Positions 23,922 to 33,829 of a stretch of 64,000 bases of DNA are shown here, one piece after another. How positions within the stretch are numbered: the stretch's first letter is position 1; each line of letters starts with the position of its first letter. The notes beneath the pieces were generated by a model. That model saw only the letters and a program-made list of their open reading frames with translations, did no database searches and had not been told where the DNA came from. Origin of the DNA: AC-32 sp963716865 (GTDB lineage: Bacteria; Actinomycetota; Thermoleophilia; Gaiellales; Gaiellaceae); contig CAVQUF010000001.1 in NCBI GenBank assembly GCA_963716865.1, positions 434,001-498,000 of the forward strand. The letters are read 5' to 3'. Position numbers and translations under genes: made by a program.

Positions 23922-24686
23922 GTGGCCAGGCGCATCGTTTTCGCCGTCGGTGTGCTCCTCGCCGCTTCGCTCGGCGGCGTCCTCGCGGTGCGCGCGCAGA
24001 GCGCGGCGGGCACGCCTCGCCGCGTGGCGGCGAAGCTGCCGGTTCACGAGCAGAAACCACGGATCCTTCACCGCGCGAGGCGGCGAGATCGCGGGACTCT
24101 GGTCGCACGCGTCCGCCCGGGCCGCGTTGTCGTGGTTCGCAACTCCCCGGGCGGTGCGGTCGTCGCGCGACTCTCCTCGCAGACCGAGTTCGGCTCGCCC
24201 CGAACGTTCGCGGTAACGCGCGAGCGCGCCGGCCGCGGGTACGACGTGATCACGACCGAGCTTCCGAACGGCCGCACCGGCTGGGTGGACGAAGGCCTGG
24301 GCGCGCTCCGCCTCAGCCGCGCGCACGTCACGCTCGACGTCGACCTCTCCGCGCGCCTCCTACGCGTGCGCAGCGGCGGCCGCGTCGTGCGAGCGATCCG
24401 TGTCGGAATCGGGGCTCCCGGCACGCCGACTCCGACCGGCCGTTTCGCGATCACCGACGAGCTGCGCGGAACCGACTATTCGGCCGCATACGGCTGCTGC
24501 ATCCTCGCGCTCTCGGGCCACCAGACCAACCTCCCGGGCGGCTGGAGGGGAGGCGATCGGCTGGCAATCCACGGCGGCTCGACGGCGGGCGCGGTCAGCG
24601 CCGGCTGCCTCCACGCCGCGGCCGACGACCTCGTCTACCTGATGCGCTCGGTCCCGCTGGGCGCCTTGGTCGTGATCCACCCCTAG
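23922..24686 (+). CDS. L,D-transpeptidase (YkuD domain), secreted or membrane-anchored
   Basis: 254 aa. An N-terminal hydrophobic segment (about residues 4-22, IVFAVGVLLAASLGGVLAV) serves as signal peptide or anchor. The YkuD domain, about 130-254, has TGRFAITDEL and the active-site block IHGG followed by SAGCLHA, with catalytic Cys and upstream His. It forms 3-3 peptidoglycan cross-links or attaches proteins. GTG start. It stands alone between the GT4 operon (divergent) and the deaminase. Confidence 0.92.
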   Translation: MARRIVFAVGVLLAASLGGVLAVRAQSAAGTPRRVAAKLPVHEQKPRILHRARRRDRGTLVARVRPGRVVVVRNSPGGAVVARLSSQTEFGSPRTFAVTRERAGRGYDVITTELPNGRTGWVDEGLGALRLSRAHVTLDVDLSARLLRVRSGGRVVRAIRVGIGAPGTPTPTGRFAITDELRGTDYSAAYGCCILALSGHQTNLPGGWRGGDRLAIHGGSTAGAVSAGCLHAAADDLVYLMRSVPLGALVVIHP

Positions 24687-24695
24687 CGCGTGGCC

Positions 24696-24701
24696 TAGAC
24701 T
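24696..24701 (+). promoter_or_regulatory. -10 element TAGACT, leaderless start
   Basis: TAGACT, 6 nt, then ATG 24708. Confidence 0.65.
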
Positions 24702-24707
24702 CGGCGC

Positions 24708-25724
24708 ATGTTCGAAGGCGGTCTCGCCGAGCTGCACACCCACCTCGGCGCCTCGGTTGCCTCCGAGATCCTCTGGAGCCTCGCGCACGAGCAGGGGATC
24801 GCCCTCCCGGTCAAGGACTACTGGGAGTTCGACCGGCTCGTCACGATCGCCGACCCGCGCCGCGTCGACAGCCTCGACGCCCTCGACCAGATCTACCACT
24901 GGACGGAGCTCATCCAGTCGAGCCCGCTCGCGGTCGAGCGGTCGGTGCACGGCGCGATCGGCGGCGCCTACCGCTCACAGGGGATCACGACGCTCGAGCT
25001 CCGGTTCAACCCGATGAAGCGAAACCGGGGCGGCGAGCGCGACCTCGACCACATCATCATGGCCGCCTCGCGTGGCCTCGACCTCGCGGGCCTCGAGTAC
25101 CCGCAGGTGCGCGCAGGGCTGATCCTGATGATGGACCGCACGTTCGACGAGCGGCAGAACGCAATCATCGTCGAGAAGGCGATCCGCTACGCGCCGCGCG
25201 GGATCGTCGGCGTCGACATCGCCGGCCCGCGCCCTCGCGGCGAGCGCTACTCGTACCGCGAGCTGGCGCCGCTCGTCGACGAGGCGCGGAGCGCCGGACT
25301 CGGGATCACGATCCACGTCGGCGAGGAGGGCGAGGAGCACGCCGCGGCCGAGGTCGGCGAGGTGATCGAGGCCCTTCGCCCGGACCGGATCGGCCACGGC
25401 ATCCTCGCCGCGCACGACCCCGAGTTGATGCGCGCACTGCGCGAGGCCGAGATCGTCCTCGAGATCTGCCCCACGTCGAACCTGCTCACGCGCGCCCTCC
25501 CGGACGAGGAGGCGCTGCGGGAGACCTTCCGCGCCTTCGTCGAGCACGGGGTGCCGTTCACGATCGCCACCGACGGCCCCGAGATGATGCGCACCCATCT
25601 GCGCGACGAGCTCGAGCTCCTGCGCCGTATCGGGGCGCTCGACGAGGAGGAGCTCACCGCGGCGAACGAGCGCGGACACGAGGCGAGCTTCATCGGCGCG
25701 CAGCCGGTACTCCGTTCGGCGTAG
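24708..25724 (+). CDS. Adenosine deaminase-family amidohydrolase
   Basis: 338 aa. Metal ligands are visible in ELHTHLGAS (HxH at the N-terminus), HVGEEGEEH (third His and catalytic Glu region), RIGHGI and ATDGPEM. In true adenosine deaminases the last motif is TDDP; here the second Asp, which contacts the purine, is Gly. Substrate specificity may therefore differ (for example aminofutalosine, adenine-like or a modified nucleoside). Deamination of a purine-like substrate in the cytoplasm is the safe call. Confidence 0.85.
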   Translation: MFEGGLAELHTHLGASVASEILWSLAHEQGIALPVKDYWEFDRLVTIADPRRVDSLDALDQIYHWTELIQSSPLAVERSVHGAIGGAYRSQGITTLELRFNPMKRNRGGERDLDHIIMAASRGLDLAGLEYPQVRAGLILMMDRTFDERQNAIIVEKAIRYAPRGIVGVDIAGPRPRGERYSYRELAPLVDEARSAGLGITIHVGEEGEEHAAAEVGEVIEALRPDRIGHGILAAHDPELMRALREAEIVLEICPTSNLLTRALPDEEALRETFRAFVEHGVPFTIATDGPEMMRTHLRDELELLRRIGALDEEELTAANERGHEASFIGAQPVLRSA

Positions 25725-25772
25725 CCGCGAAGATACGCCGTCCGGTCAATAGGCACGGGGCAGGCCCGTTGG

Positions 25773-25778
25773 TAGCGT
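25773..25778 (+). promoter_or_regulatory. -10 element TAGCGT, leaderless start
   Basis: TAGCGT, 7 nt, then ATG 25786. Confidence 0.55.
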
Positions 25779-25785
25779 CGCCGCC

Positions 25786-26052
25786 ATGGTCGAACTACTG
25801 CACGAGGGCCCGCCGGTCATCACGGATCGGCAGCGTCAGGTGATCGAGCTGATCGCCGCCGGCTGCTCGAACGACGAGGTCGCACGCCGTCTCGGCATCT
25901 CGCCGCGGACGGCGAAGGCCCACTCGGACGTGCTCCGGCAGAAGCTCGGCTGCCCGCGCCGCCGTCAGATCCCGAGCGCGTATCGCTCGCTGACCGGTCG
26001 CGACCCCCTCTCCCAAAGCCTCGGCGCGGCTCCGGCCGCGACCGGGGACTGA
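25786..26052 (+). CDS. LuxR-type HTH-only protein
   Basis: 88 aa consisting of one LuxR/GerE HTH: ITDRQRQVIELIAAGCSNDE, then VARRLGISPRTAKAHSDVLR. There is no receiver, ATPase or ligand domain, so it is a solo DNA-binding protein whose input is unknown. Its leaderless start and strong downstream hairpin define a single-gene transcription unit just upstream of a LAL regulator. Confidence 0.85.
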   Translation: MVELLHEGPPVITDRQRQVIELIAAGCSNDEVARRLGISPRTAKAHSDVLRQKLGCPRRRQIPSAYRSLTGRDPLSQSLGAAPAATGD

Positions 26053-26055
26053 CGA

Positions 26056-26089
26056 CCGCGCCTGCGGCTCCTCGGAGCCGCAGGCGCGG
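26056..26089 (+). terminator. Strong stem-loop terminator
   Basis: CCGCGCCTGCGGCTCC (26056-26071) and GGAGCCGCAGGCGCGG (26074-26089) form a perfect 16-bp stem, effectively with a CTCG tetraloop, directly after the LuxR solo stop. No T tract. Confidence 0.75.
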
Positions 26090-26166
26090 GTCCCTTCACG
26101 ACCTCTTGGCTGGCGGAGGACCCCCGGTTACGCTACTCACACGGATCTTGCTGCAGCGGGGGCAGG

Positions 26167-28713
26167 ATGGCAGACAGGGAAGAGCAGGAGTTTGCGGTCG
26201 GGCGTTCCCACATCATCGAGCGCCCGAGGCTGACGCGCCTTCTGGACGAGGCGACGGCCCGCGTGGTCATGCTCATCGCACCTGCCGGCTACGGCAAGAC
26301 GACCCTCGCGCGTCAGTGGCTGGCCACGCGCCGGCACGCGTGGTACCAGGGGAGCACGGCCTCGCCCGACGTCGCCGCTCTGGCGCTCGGAATTGCCGAG
26401 GCGGCAGGAGCGCTGATTCCGGGCGTGGGCCAGCGGCTTCGCGAGTGGCTGCCGACCAGCCGTGAGCCCGAGGACGAGGTCCACGTCATCGCGGCACTTC
26501 TCGAGGATGACCTCGCGAGCTGGCCAGACGACGCGTGGTTCGTCATCGACGATTACCAGTTCCTCGCGTCCCCGGCGGCAGAGGACCTCGTCCAACGGCT
26601 CTTCGCGAACACCAACCGCCGACTGTTCATCACTAGCAAGCGCCGCCCCAGGTGGTCGTCCGCGCGGGACGTGCTCTACGGAAACATCTTCGAGATCGGC
26701 CAGAGCTCCATGGCGATGAGCGTGGAAGAAGCGAACAGTGTCCTGTCGTCCACCGACGTCGACGCCGCCAAGGGCCTAGTCGCCCTGGCGAATGGCTGGC
26801 CGGCCGTAATCGGCCTGGCAGCCCTAGCGCCGGCGTCCAACGCAGTCGATGACGATCTCCCCGAAACGTTGTACGAGTACTTCGCAGAGGAATTGTTCGT
26901 CACATTGTCCGCGAGCACTCGCGCCGCACTATGTCGTTTGGCGCTGATCCCGACGATAAGTCACGGAACAGCTCGCGCCGTTGTCGGCCCGACTAGCGAC
27001 CAAGTCCTTCAAACGGCTGCATCCACAGGGATGTTCGTTGCACATGGGGCTCAGGGTCAACGGTTTCACCCGCTTCTACGCGCGTTCCTGACAGAAAAGC
27101 TCCTAGAGTTGCCAACCCACGAAATCGCTCAAGCCGTCACCAAGACCAGTCGTGTTCTGATCGCAGCGGAAGCTTGGAATGACGCATTCGCCGTGATCGT
27201 TCGCTTCCCCCGTGCGGACATGCTTGATGAGTTACTCGCACGAGCGTTAGCTCCACTAACAGCGCAGGGGCGACTCGCGACCATTCGCGAATGGCTCAAG
27301 CTTGGACGCCGAAACGCGTTCGCCTCGAAGTACCTCGACATCGCTGATGCCGAACTCGCCTTCCGACGAGGGCGATACGAGCGAGCAGAAACGATGGCCC
27401 TCGCGGCAGCTTCCGCGCTTCCTCCGGCTGATCCCCTTCGATCGATGGCCTACTGCCGAGCAGGGCTAAGTCGAGAGTTCATGGATGATGGGGTCGGCGC
27501 AGTCAAGCATTTCAAAGCAGCTCGTGACACGGCGGTGTCGGAACTCGACGCCCGAAACGCGCTCTGGGGGCAGTTCGTCGTTGCCTTTGAGCTCGGGCAG
27601 CCTACCGCTTCCAAGCTCCTTGAAGAATTCGCATCCATTGGAACGCCTGACCATGACGCCATCGTTCGAAGGGAGACTGGGACACTTATGCTCGCGGTTC
27701 GGGACGGAGAGCTCGCGGAGGCGATTCCTCGAGCCGATGCGATGGCGGAAGTCGTCGAGGAGGCACGAGATCCGCTGATTCGATCCTCATTTTGGTACAG
27801 CTTTGCGTCCGCGCATTCTCTGTACGGCGAGTATGCCGTTGCTCTGAACGCGGTGGATCGCGGCCTCCAGGAAGCAACGACCTTTCACTTGGAGTTCGCA
27901 CGACCGCACACACTCATTTGCCGCACATCAGCAAGCATTGGGCTGAAGAACCATCGCGTCGCCGAGAAGACCGTCACCGATATAGAACGATGGGCTCGGG
28001 AGATGAACGACGTCTTCATCGGTGAGAAGGCAAGGGCCTTGCGTTGCCGGCTGTACCTGTGCCAAGGATCACCCGACCGAGCCCTTGAAGTAGTGTCTGT
28101 CAATTGGCCTCCCACCTTGTCCCAAGGTCTCCAAGCCGAATTGGCCGCCATGAAAGCAGCTGCTCTCGCCTCGAGTGAAGATCCTGAAGCAGCGCTGAGG
28201 GTGGTTGACGGAGCGCAGCACCTAAGCGGCTGGACGGAACCGCAACTGCTACTAAGCTGGACGCGAGCCATCTCTCGTCTAATGACAGACTCAAGTGACG
28301 CTGCGGATCAACTGCGAAGCGCCTATGCGCGTGCGAGATCGACCGGCGCGATCGACACTTTCGTTTTTGCCTATCGCCTACATCCGGGAATCATTGCGGT
28401 CCTCGCGGATGACAAGAGCCTGCATGTCGAGCTCGCGACCATATTGCTTCGTGCAGACGATCAGCACCTGGCACAGGTCAATCACATCGCTGTGCCTGAG
28501 AAAAGCTGGTCAGACGTTCCTGATTCTTTAACGAAGCGCGAGAGCGAAGTGTACTTGTTGCTTGCAGAAGGGCGGTCGAATCGCGAGATAGCGAATAGCC
28601 TCGTGATAAGTGAGGGAACCGCCAAGGTTCACGTACGGAACGTCCTGAAGAAATTAGGGGTGCGGAATCGCACTCACGCTGCTATCAAGGCGGCCCGAGA
28701 AGGACCGGACTAG
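26167..28713 (+). CDS. LAL-family (MalT-like) LuxR transcriptional regulator
   Basis: 848 aa. N-terminal STAND ATPase with Walker A APAGYGKTTLARQW (about residues 39-52) and a DDYQF Walker B region. The middle is a long helical (TPR-like) sensor. The C-terminal LuxR HTH reads LTKRESEVYLLLAEGRSNRE, then IANSLVISEGTAKVHVRNVL. Such proteins activate transcription when a small inducer binds. From about 26,850 the base composition becomes visibly less GC-rich than in neighbouring genes, which suggests acquisition from elsewhere. Its stop shares CTAG with the convergent pseudogene. Confidence 0.9.
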   Translation: MADREEQEFAVGRSHIIERPRLTRLLDEATARVVMLIAPAGYGKTTLARQWLATRRHAWYQGSTASPDVAALALGIAEAAGALIPGVGQRLREWLPTSREPEDEVHVIAALLEDDLASWPDDAWFVIDDYQFLASPAAEDLVQRLFANTNRRLFITSKRRPRWSSARDVLYGNIFEIGQSSMAMSVEEANSVLSSTDVDAAKGLVALANGWPAVIGLAALAPASNAVDDDLPETLYEYFAEELFVTLSASTRAALCRLALIPTISHGTARAVVGPTSDQVLQTAASTGMFVAHGAQGQRFHPLLRAFLTEKLLELPTHEIAQAVTKTSRVLIAAEAWNDAFAVIVRFPRADMLDELLARALAPLTAQGRLATIREWLKLGRRNAFASKYLDIADAELAFRRGRYERAETMALAAASALPPADPLRSMAYCRAGLSREFMDDGVGAVKHFKAARDTAVSELDARNALWGQFVVAFELGQPTASKLLEEFASIGTPDHDAIVRRETGTLMLAVRDGELAEAIPRADAMAEVVEEARDPLIRSSFWYSFASAHSLYGEYAVALNAVDRGLQEATTFHLEFARPHTLICRTSASIGLKNHRVAEKTVTDIERWAREMNDVFIGEKARALRCRLYLCQGSPDRALEVVSVNWPPTLSQGLQAELAAMKAAALASSEDPEAALRVVDGAQHLSGWTEPQLLLSWTRAISRLMTDSSDAADQLRSAYARARSTGAIDTFVFAYRLHPGIIAVLADDKSLHVELATILLRADDQHLAQVNHIAVPEKSWSDVPDSLTKRESEVYLLLAEGRSNREIANSLVISEGTAKVHVRNVLKKLGVRNRTHAAIKAAREGPD

Positions 28714-30079
28714 GCCGATTGGACGGCCTTGGCTTCAACTTCGACTGCCTCAAGCCCGCCTTCGAAAGAAGGGCCTGGCTCGACCCAAAGCGAAGTGGTT
28801 CTTGCTTGCGAAGCAAGCAGCGAGTCAAATGCGAGGACGACCTTCGCTTCGAACTGGCTACCCACTGCCTGTACGAGACGCGCTCGCGCGACGCGGCCGG
28901 GCATCGGCTCTCGGTAAGGTCGCTCTGAAGTCATTGCATCATAGGCATCCGCAACCGCAATGATTCGAGACGATCAATGGGATCTCCTCACCAGCAAGGC
29001 CATCCGGGTACCCGTTCCCGTCGACACGCTCGTGATGATGCCTCACGATGGTCGCGATTTCGGCGTAGTCGTCGACCTTCGCTTAGTATCCGCTCTCCGA
29101 TGACGGAATGCTGCTCCATCTGCCTCCGCTCAGCAAGTGTGAGTGGCCCCGGCTTCTCAAGGAGACCCGCCGGCAGACCAATCTTCCCAACATCGTGAAC
29201 CAGTCCGCAGAGGTGGGCCAACTGACGTTGATCGGCTGGCAGGCCGAGGCGTTCAGCAATACTCTGAGCGTAGTCGCAACAGAGGCCGAATGTCCTGCGG
29301 TGTACTTGTCTCTTGCGTCGAGCGTTGTAACAAGCGCCGTCGCAAAGGAAAGGTTCGCGGTCTCAAGTCCTACGGTTCGCTGGACAGTTCTTCGGAGACA
29401 TCTCGTTGTCTTGATAGAGAGTCACGACCTGTTGAAGTGCAAGAGTGGGAACCAAGAAACATTGCAGCAGTCCAAAAGGAGTAGTTCTCGTATCCGAAAG
29501 CATCAGAGCGACAAGCGGCACATAGAGCGGAAGGGACAGAAGAGTCGAGAGGCCCAACTGACTGGATGTAGTCGCTATAGGCGCCGACCTTCGAACAATG
29601 AGTGTCCCGAGATTGAAGAGGACTGTCAAGAAGAATTGTCGCGATTAGTGCGACGATGGATTGTCCCGAGGACCGCAGTGACGAATGCGGTGCTGCCAGT
29701 CAGATTTGAGCGGCCGCGAGACCAGCGACTGCGCCTGTAAGCCGCCCGCGCCGGAATGTAGGTAGCCCATCGCAGATAAGGACGACGGAAATCAAGTGCG
29801 TTTGCTGTTACCCCAACGACGATCGCACTCAGAGGGCCGAACGCGACTGCGGTGAAGACAAAAGGAAGAAACGAAGACAGAGGTCTCAACGTTTCGAGCG
29901 ACGCGCACGCTCTGGCGCTCAGTGAGCGCCGTTGCTACCGCCAGCGCTGCCAGCTCCCACCACGCGGAGAGCTGGTAGCCGGCGATAAGCAGCGCCGCCG
30001 CGGTAACTACACACCAGATTGCGAGAACCACGACCCACAGCAGGCTTCGTCGCTCTCGACGAGCGAATTCCTGCAACAT
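28710..30079 (-). pseudogene. Decayed membrane-sensor HD-GYP phosphodiesterase
   Basis: Fragments in different minus-strand frames reassemble in order into one protein. Membrane region: SLLWVVVLAIWCVVTAAALL near 30,040, then FLPFVFTAVAFGPLSAIVVG near 29,860. Next come ANLSFATALVTTLDARDKYT (about 29,340), LCGLVHDVGKIGLPAGLLEK (29,210, the HD motif), HHHERVDGNGYPDGLAGEE (about 29,010, the GYP motif) and AMTSERPYR to the stop. Each junction needs a 1-2 nt shift, at least five in all. Intact relatives degrade cyclic di-GMP. The many shifts mean a dead gene rather than one sequencing error. Confidence 0.8.
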
Positions 30080-30108
30080 CGCGGACGAGCCGGGCAGCCT
30101 TCCTGCGG

Positions 30109-30137
30109 TTGATACTCACCCAAAAGGGGTATAGACT
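30109..30137 (+). promoter_or_regulatory. Consensus-like sigma-70 promoter
   Basis: TTGATA (30109-30114), a 17-bp spacer, then TAGACT (30132-30137). Transcription would start near 30,144, 34 nt before a small ORF with an SD. Confidence 0.65.
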
Positions 30138-30177
30138 TCCGGGGTCGTCAGTCCCCCAAGAAGGGAGCGGTTCCGCA

Positions 30178-30264
30178 ATGACGGGGCTCCGTGTTCGCGG
30201 CGCTAGCCTCATTGGCATCCTCGCGGCTTTTACGGCTGTGGTGGGAATGTCAAAGTCGTGGTAG
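30178..30264 (+). CDS. 28-aa hydrophobic small protein (candidate)
   Basis: ATG 30178, reading MTGLRVRGASLIGILAAFTA and ending VVGMSKSW. One hydrophobic helix follows a basic N-terminus. AAGGGAG lies about 9 nt before the ATG and a TTGATA-17-TAGACT promoter lies upstream. No homologue is known to me. It sits between the HD-GYP pseudogene and a convergent LuxR solo, and may be a small membrane protein or a secreted peptide. Confidence 0.5.
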   Translation: MTGLRVRGASLIGILAAFTAVVGMSKSW

Positions 30265-30315
30265 GTGTCGTAGCTTCCGTTCTCCACAGAGTGTCCACAT
30301 CACCCTGTTGAGGGA

Positions 30316-30335
30316 TTTCCACAGGGGTGTGGAAA
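30316..30335. repeat. Inverted repeat TTTCCACA-GGGG-TGTGGAAA
   Basis: Perfect 8-bp arms at 30316-30323 and 30328-30335. Two more CCACA cores lie at about 30,285-30,300. It lies between the small ORF and the convergent LuxR gene, so it may be a terminator stem or a protein-binding site. Confidence 0.5.
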
Positions 30336-30378
30336 ACGGCGCCGAAGCCGTACGGTCTGCTGCGGTCAGACCTGGCGG

Positions 30379-30708
30379 TTAGGCGATCAGGCCGCGTCTG
30401 AAGCCCACTGCCACGGCGTGGGCGCGGGAGCGTGCCTGCAGCTTGGCGAGAAGGTGACGGACATGCGACTTGACCGTCTCCTCGGAGAGGAAGAGACGGT
30501 GGCCGATCTCGCGGTTCACAAGACCGTCCGAGATCAGCTGTAGGACCTCGATCTCACGGGCGGTCGGCTCCTGCTCCAGCTCCTGTAGCGGGCCGGAGAA
30601 CGGGATCACGTCCGCGCCGCGATCGCCGCGTCGCTTCGCAGCCGCGTCGAAACGGCGGCTGTGGTCCACGTATCGGGACAGGATCTCCTTACGCTCGGCA
30701 GCGTCCAC
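30379..30708 (-). CDS. LuxR-type HTH protein without sensor domain
   Basis: 109 aa. The N-terminal 45 residues are helical and basic; the HTH is PTAREIEVLQLISDGLVNRE, then IGHRLFLSEETVKSHVRHLL. No receiver domain is present. GTG start. It lies between the two-regulator patch and the first oligopeptide transporter and could control either (inference). Confidence 0.85.
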   Translation of the reverse strand: MDAAERKEILSRYVDHSRRFDAAAKRRGDRGADVIPFSGPLQELEQEPTAREIEVLQLISDGLVNREIGHRLFLSEETVKSHVRHLLAKLQARSRAHAVAVGFRRGLIA

Positions 30709-30783
30709 GTACGAGGCGTATCGGCCTCGATACCCACACGCTTTAGATCGCGGGCCTACCCCATTTCAGGGATGGGCGCGAGC

Positions 30784-31823
<1,040 letters not shown>

Positions 31824-31827
<4 letters not shown>

Positions 31828-32849
31828 GCGACCCTGGTCTCCCCCGAGATCGTCGTCTCGCGAAGGCGTTGCTTGTCGTCCACGGTCAGCCAGCAGCGGT
31901 CGAGGTGGCTCGATTCGGGAACGCTGCTCTTGAGCTCGGGCTCCGTCTCGCAGCGGCTGAAGGCGTGCGGGCAGCGCGGGCGGAACTTGCAGCCACGCGG
32001 CAGGTTGATCAGGGAAGGCGGCATGCCCTCGATCGAGTGCAGCTTCTCGGGCTTGGGCCGGTCGAGCCGCGGGATCGAGCCGAGCAGGCCCCAGGTGTAC
32101 GGCATCTGCGGGTCGTAGAAGATGTCGCGCTTCTTGCCACGCTCGACCACCCGGCCGGCGTACATGACGAGGATCTCGTTTGCGACCTCGGCCACGACCC
32201 CGAGATCGTGGGTGATCAGGATAACCGCCGAGTCGAAGTCGTCCTTGAGCCGGTCGATCAGCTCGAGGATCTGCGCCTGGATGGTCACGTCGAGAGCGGT
32301 TGTCGGCTCGTCGGCGACCAGGACGTCCGGATTGCACGAGAGCGCCATCGCGATCATGGCCCGCTGCCGCATCCCGCCGGAGAACTGGTGCGGGTAGTCG
32401 TACACCCGCTGCTCCGGCTGCGGGATCCCGACCTGCCGTAGGAGCTCGATCGCGCGCCTGCGGGCGTCGCGCTTCGAGATGCTTTCGTGGGTCAGGATGG
32501 CCTCGACGATCTGGTCCCCGACCTTGTAGACCGGGTTCAGCGAGGTCATCGGGTCCTGGAAGATCATCGCGATCTCGTTTCCGCGAACGTCGCGCAGCCC
32601 CGACTCGGGCAGCCCCAGCAGATCGCGGCCCTTGTAGACGACCTCTCCCTCGAAGACCGTGTTGCGGTCGCGCGTGAGCCCGAGCAGCGTCATCGCGGTC
32701 ACGCTCTTGCCGGAACCCGACTCGCCGACTATGCCGAGCACCTGTCCGCGGTCGAGCTCGAAGCTGACCCCGTCGACCGCGTGCACGATCCCGTCCTCAG
32801 TCCTGAATTGAACCTTGAGATCCTTGACCTCGAGCAGGCGATCGGCCAC
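31824..32849 (-). CDS. Oligopeptide ABC transporter ATP-binding protein (OppD type), system 1
   Basis: 341 aa. Walker A GIVGESGSGKSVTAMTLLGL, Q-loop IFQDPMTSLNPVYKVGD, signature FSGGMRQRAMIAMAL, Walker B VLVADEPTTALDV, H-loop ITHDLGVVAE, and the OppD C-terminus GCKFRPRCPHAFSRCE. GTG start directly abuts the permease stop (TAGGTG). Confidence 0.93.
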
Positions 32850-33821
32850 CTAGGTCAGCCGGATTCTCGGGTCGAGGCCGGCGTAGATCACGTCGACGAT
32901 CGCGTTCGCGATCGTGATGAAGAACGCCCCGTAGATCACGGTCGCCATGATCACCGGCAGGTCGAGGCTCTGGAACGACTGATAGGTGAGGAACCCGATC
33001 CCGGGGAGGCCGAACACGACCTCGGTCAGCAGCGCGCCGCCCGCGACGAGGACGCCGAAGTCGAGGCCGAAGAGCGAGACCACGGTGATCAGGGAGTTGC
33101 GGAGGATGTGCTTCATCAGCACGTCGCGCTCCGAGAGCCCCTTGGCCCGCGCCGTTCGCACGTAGTCCTCGTTCGCGACGTCGAGCATGTTCCCGCGAAG
33201 CACGCGCGCGTAGAACCCGATGTACAGGATCGACAGGGTGATCCACGGGATGATCAGATGGAGGAACCACTGCCAGGGGTTTTGCGTGAACGGGACGTAG
33301 CCGAGCGGCGGCACCCAGCTGAAGAGGAACGTATCGTGGAACCGGTCCTGCGTGATCAGGTTCGCCATCTGGCCGAGCCAGAACACCGGCATCGAGATGC
33401 CGATCAGGGCCACGATCATGATCAACGGGTCTAAGATCGTCCCCTTGGCGACGACCGCGAGGACGCCGATCGCGATCCCGAAGACGATCCAGATGATCGC
33501 CGCCCCGAGGATCAGCGAGAACGTGACCGGGGCCGCGGCCGTGAGCGCGGGGACGACCTTGAGCGCCTGGTTGCCGTAGGAGACGAGATCGCGCGAGATG
33601 AACAGGCGCTTCATCATCAGCGCGTACCGGACAGGCAGCGGACGGTCGAGCCCGAACTCGTGCTTGACGGCGGCGACGGTCTCCGGGGTGGGGTTGCGGC
33701 CGGCGAGCTGACGGCTCGGGTCGACCCCGGGGATGGCGAAGAAGATCAGGAACGTCAACACGCTGATCGCGAACAGAACGAACACGAGGCCGATCAGCCT
33801 CCTGACGATGAACGCGACCAT
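32850..33821 (-). CDS. Oligopeptide ABC transporter permease (OppB/DppB type), system 1
   Basis: 323 aa with six membrane helices. It begins MVAFIVRRLIGLVFVLFAIS, the usual DppB start. The EAA loop reads YVRTARAKGLSERDVLMKHI, where the ATPase couples, and the end is the family sequence AIVDVIYAGLDPRIRLT. Forms the membrane channel with the next permease. Confidence 0.93.
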   Translation of the reverse strand: MVAFIVRRLIGLVFVLFAISVLTFLIFFAIPGVDPSRQLAGRNPTPETVAAVKHEFGLDRPLPVRYALMMKRLFISRDLVSYGNQALKVVPALTAAAPVTFSLILGAAIIWIVFGIAIGVLAVVAKGTILDPLIMIVALIGISMPVFWLGQMANLITQDRFHDTFLFSWVPPLGYVPFTQNPWQWFLHLIIPWITLSILYIGFYARVLRGNMLDVANEDYVRTARAKGLSERDVLMKHILRNSLITVVSLFGLDFGVLVAGGALLTEVVFGLPGIGFLTYQSFQSLDLPVIMATVIYGAFFITIANAIVDVIYAGLDPRIRLT

Positions 33822-33829
33822 CGCGGCGC

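Noticed and set aside
29108..29740. 210-codon plus-strand open frame in the lower-GC patch
   Set aside because: It is antisense to the decayed HD-GYP gene, has no SD or -10, and its translation matches nothing; the minus-strand fragments carry clear HD-GYP motifs.
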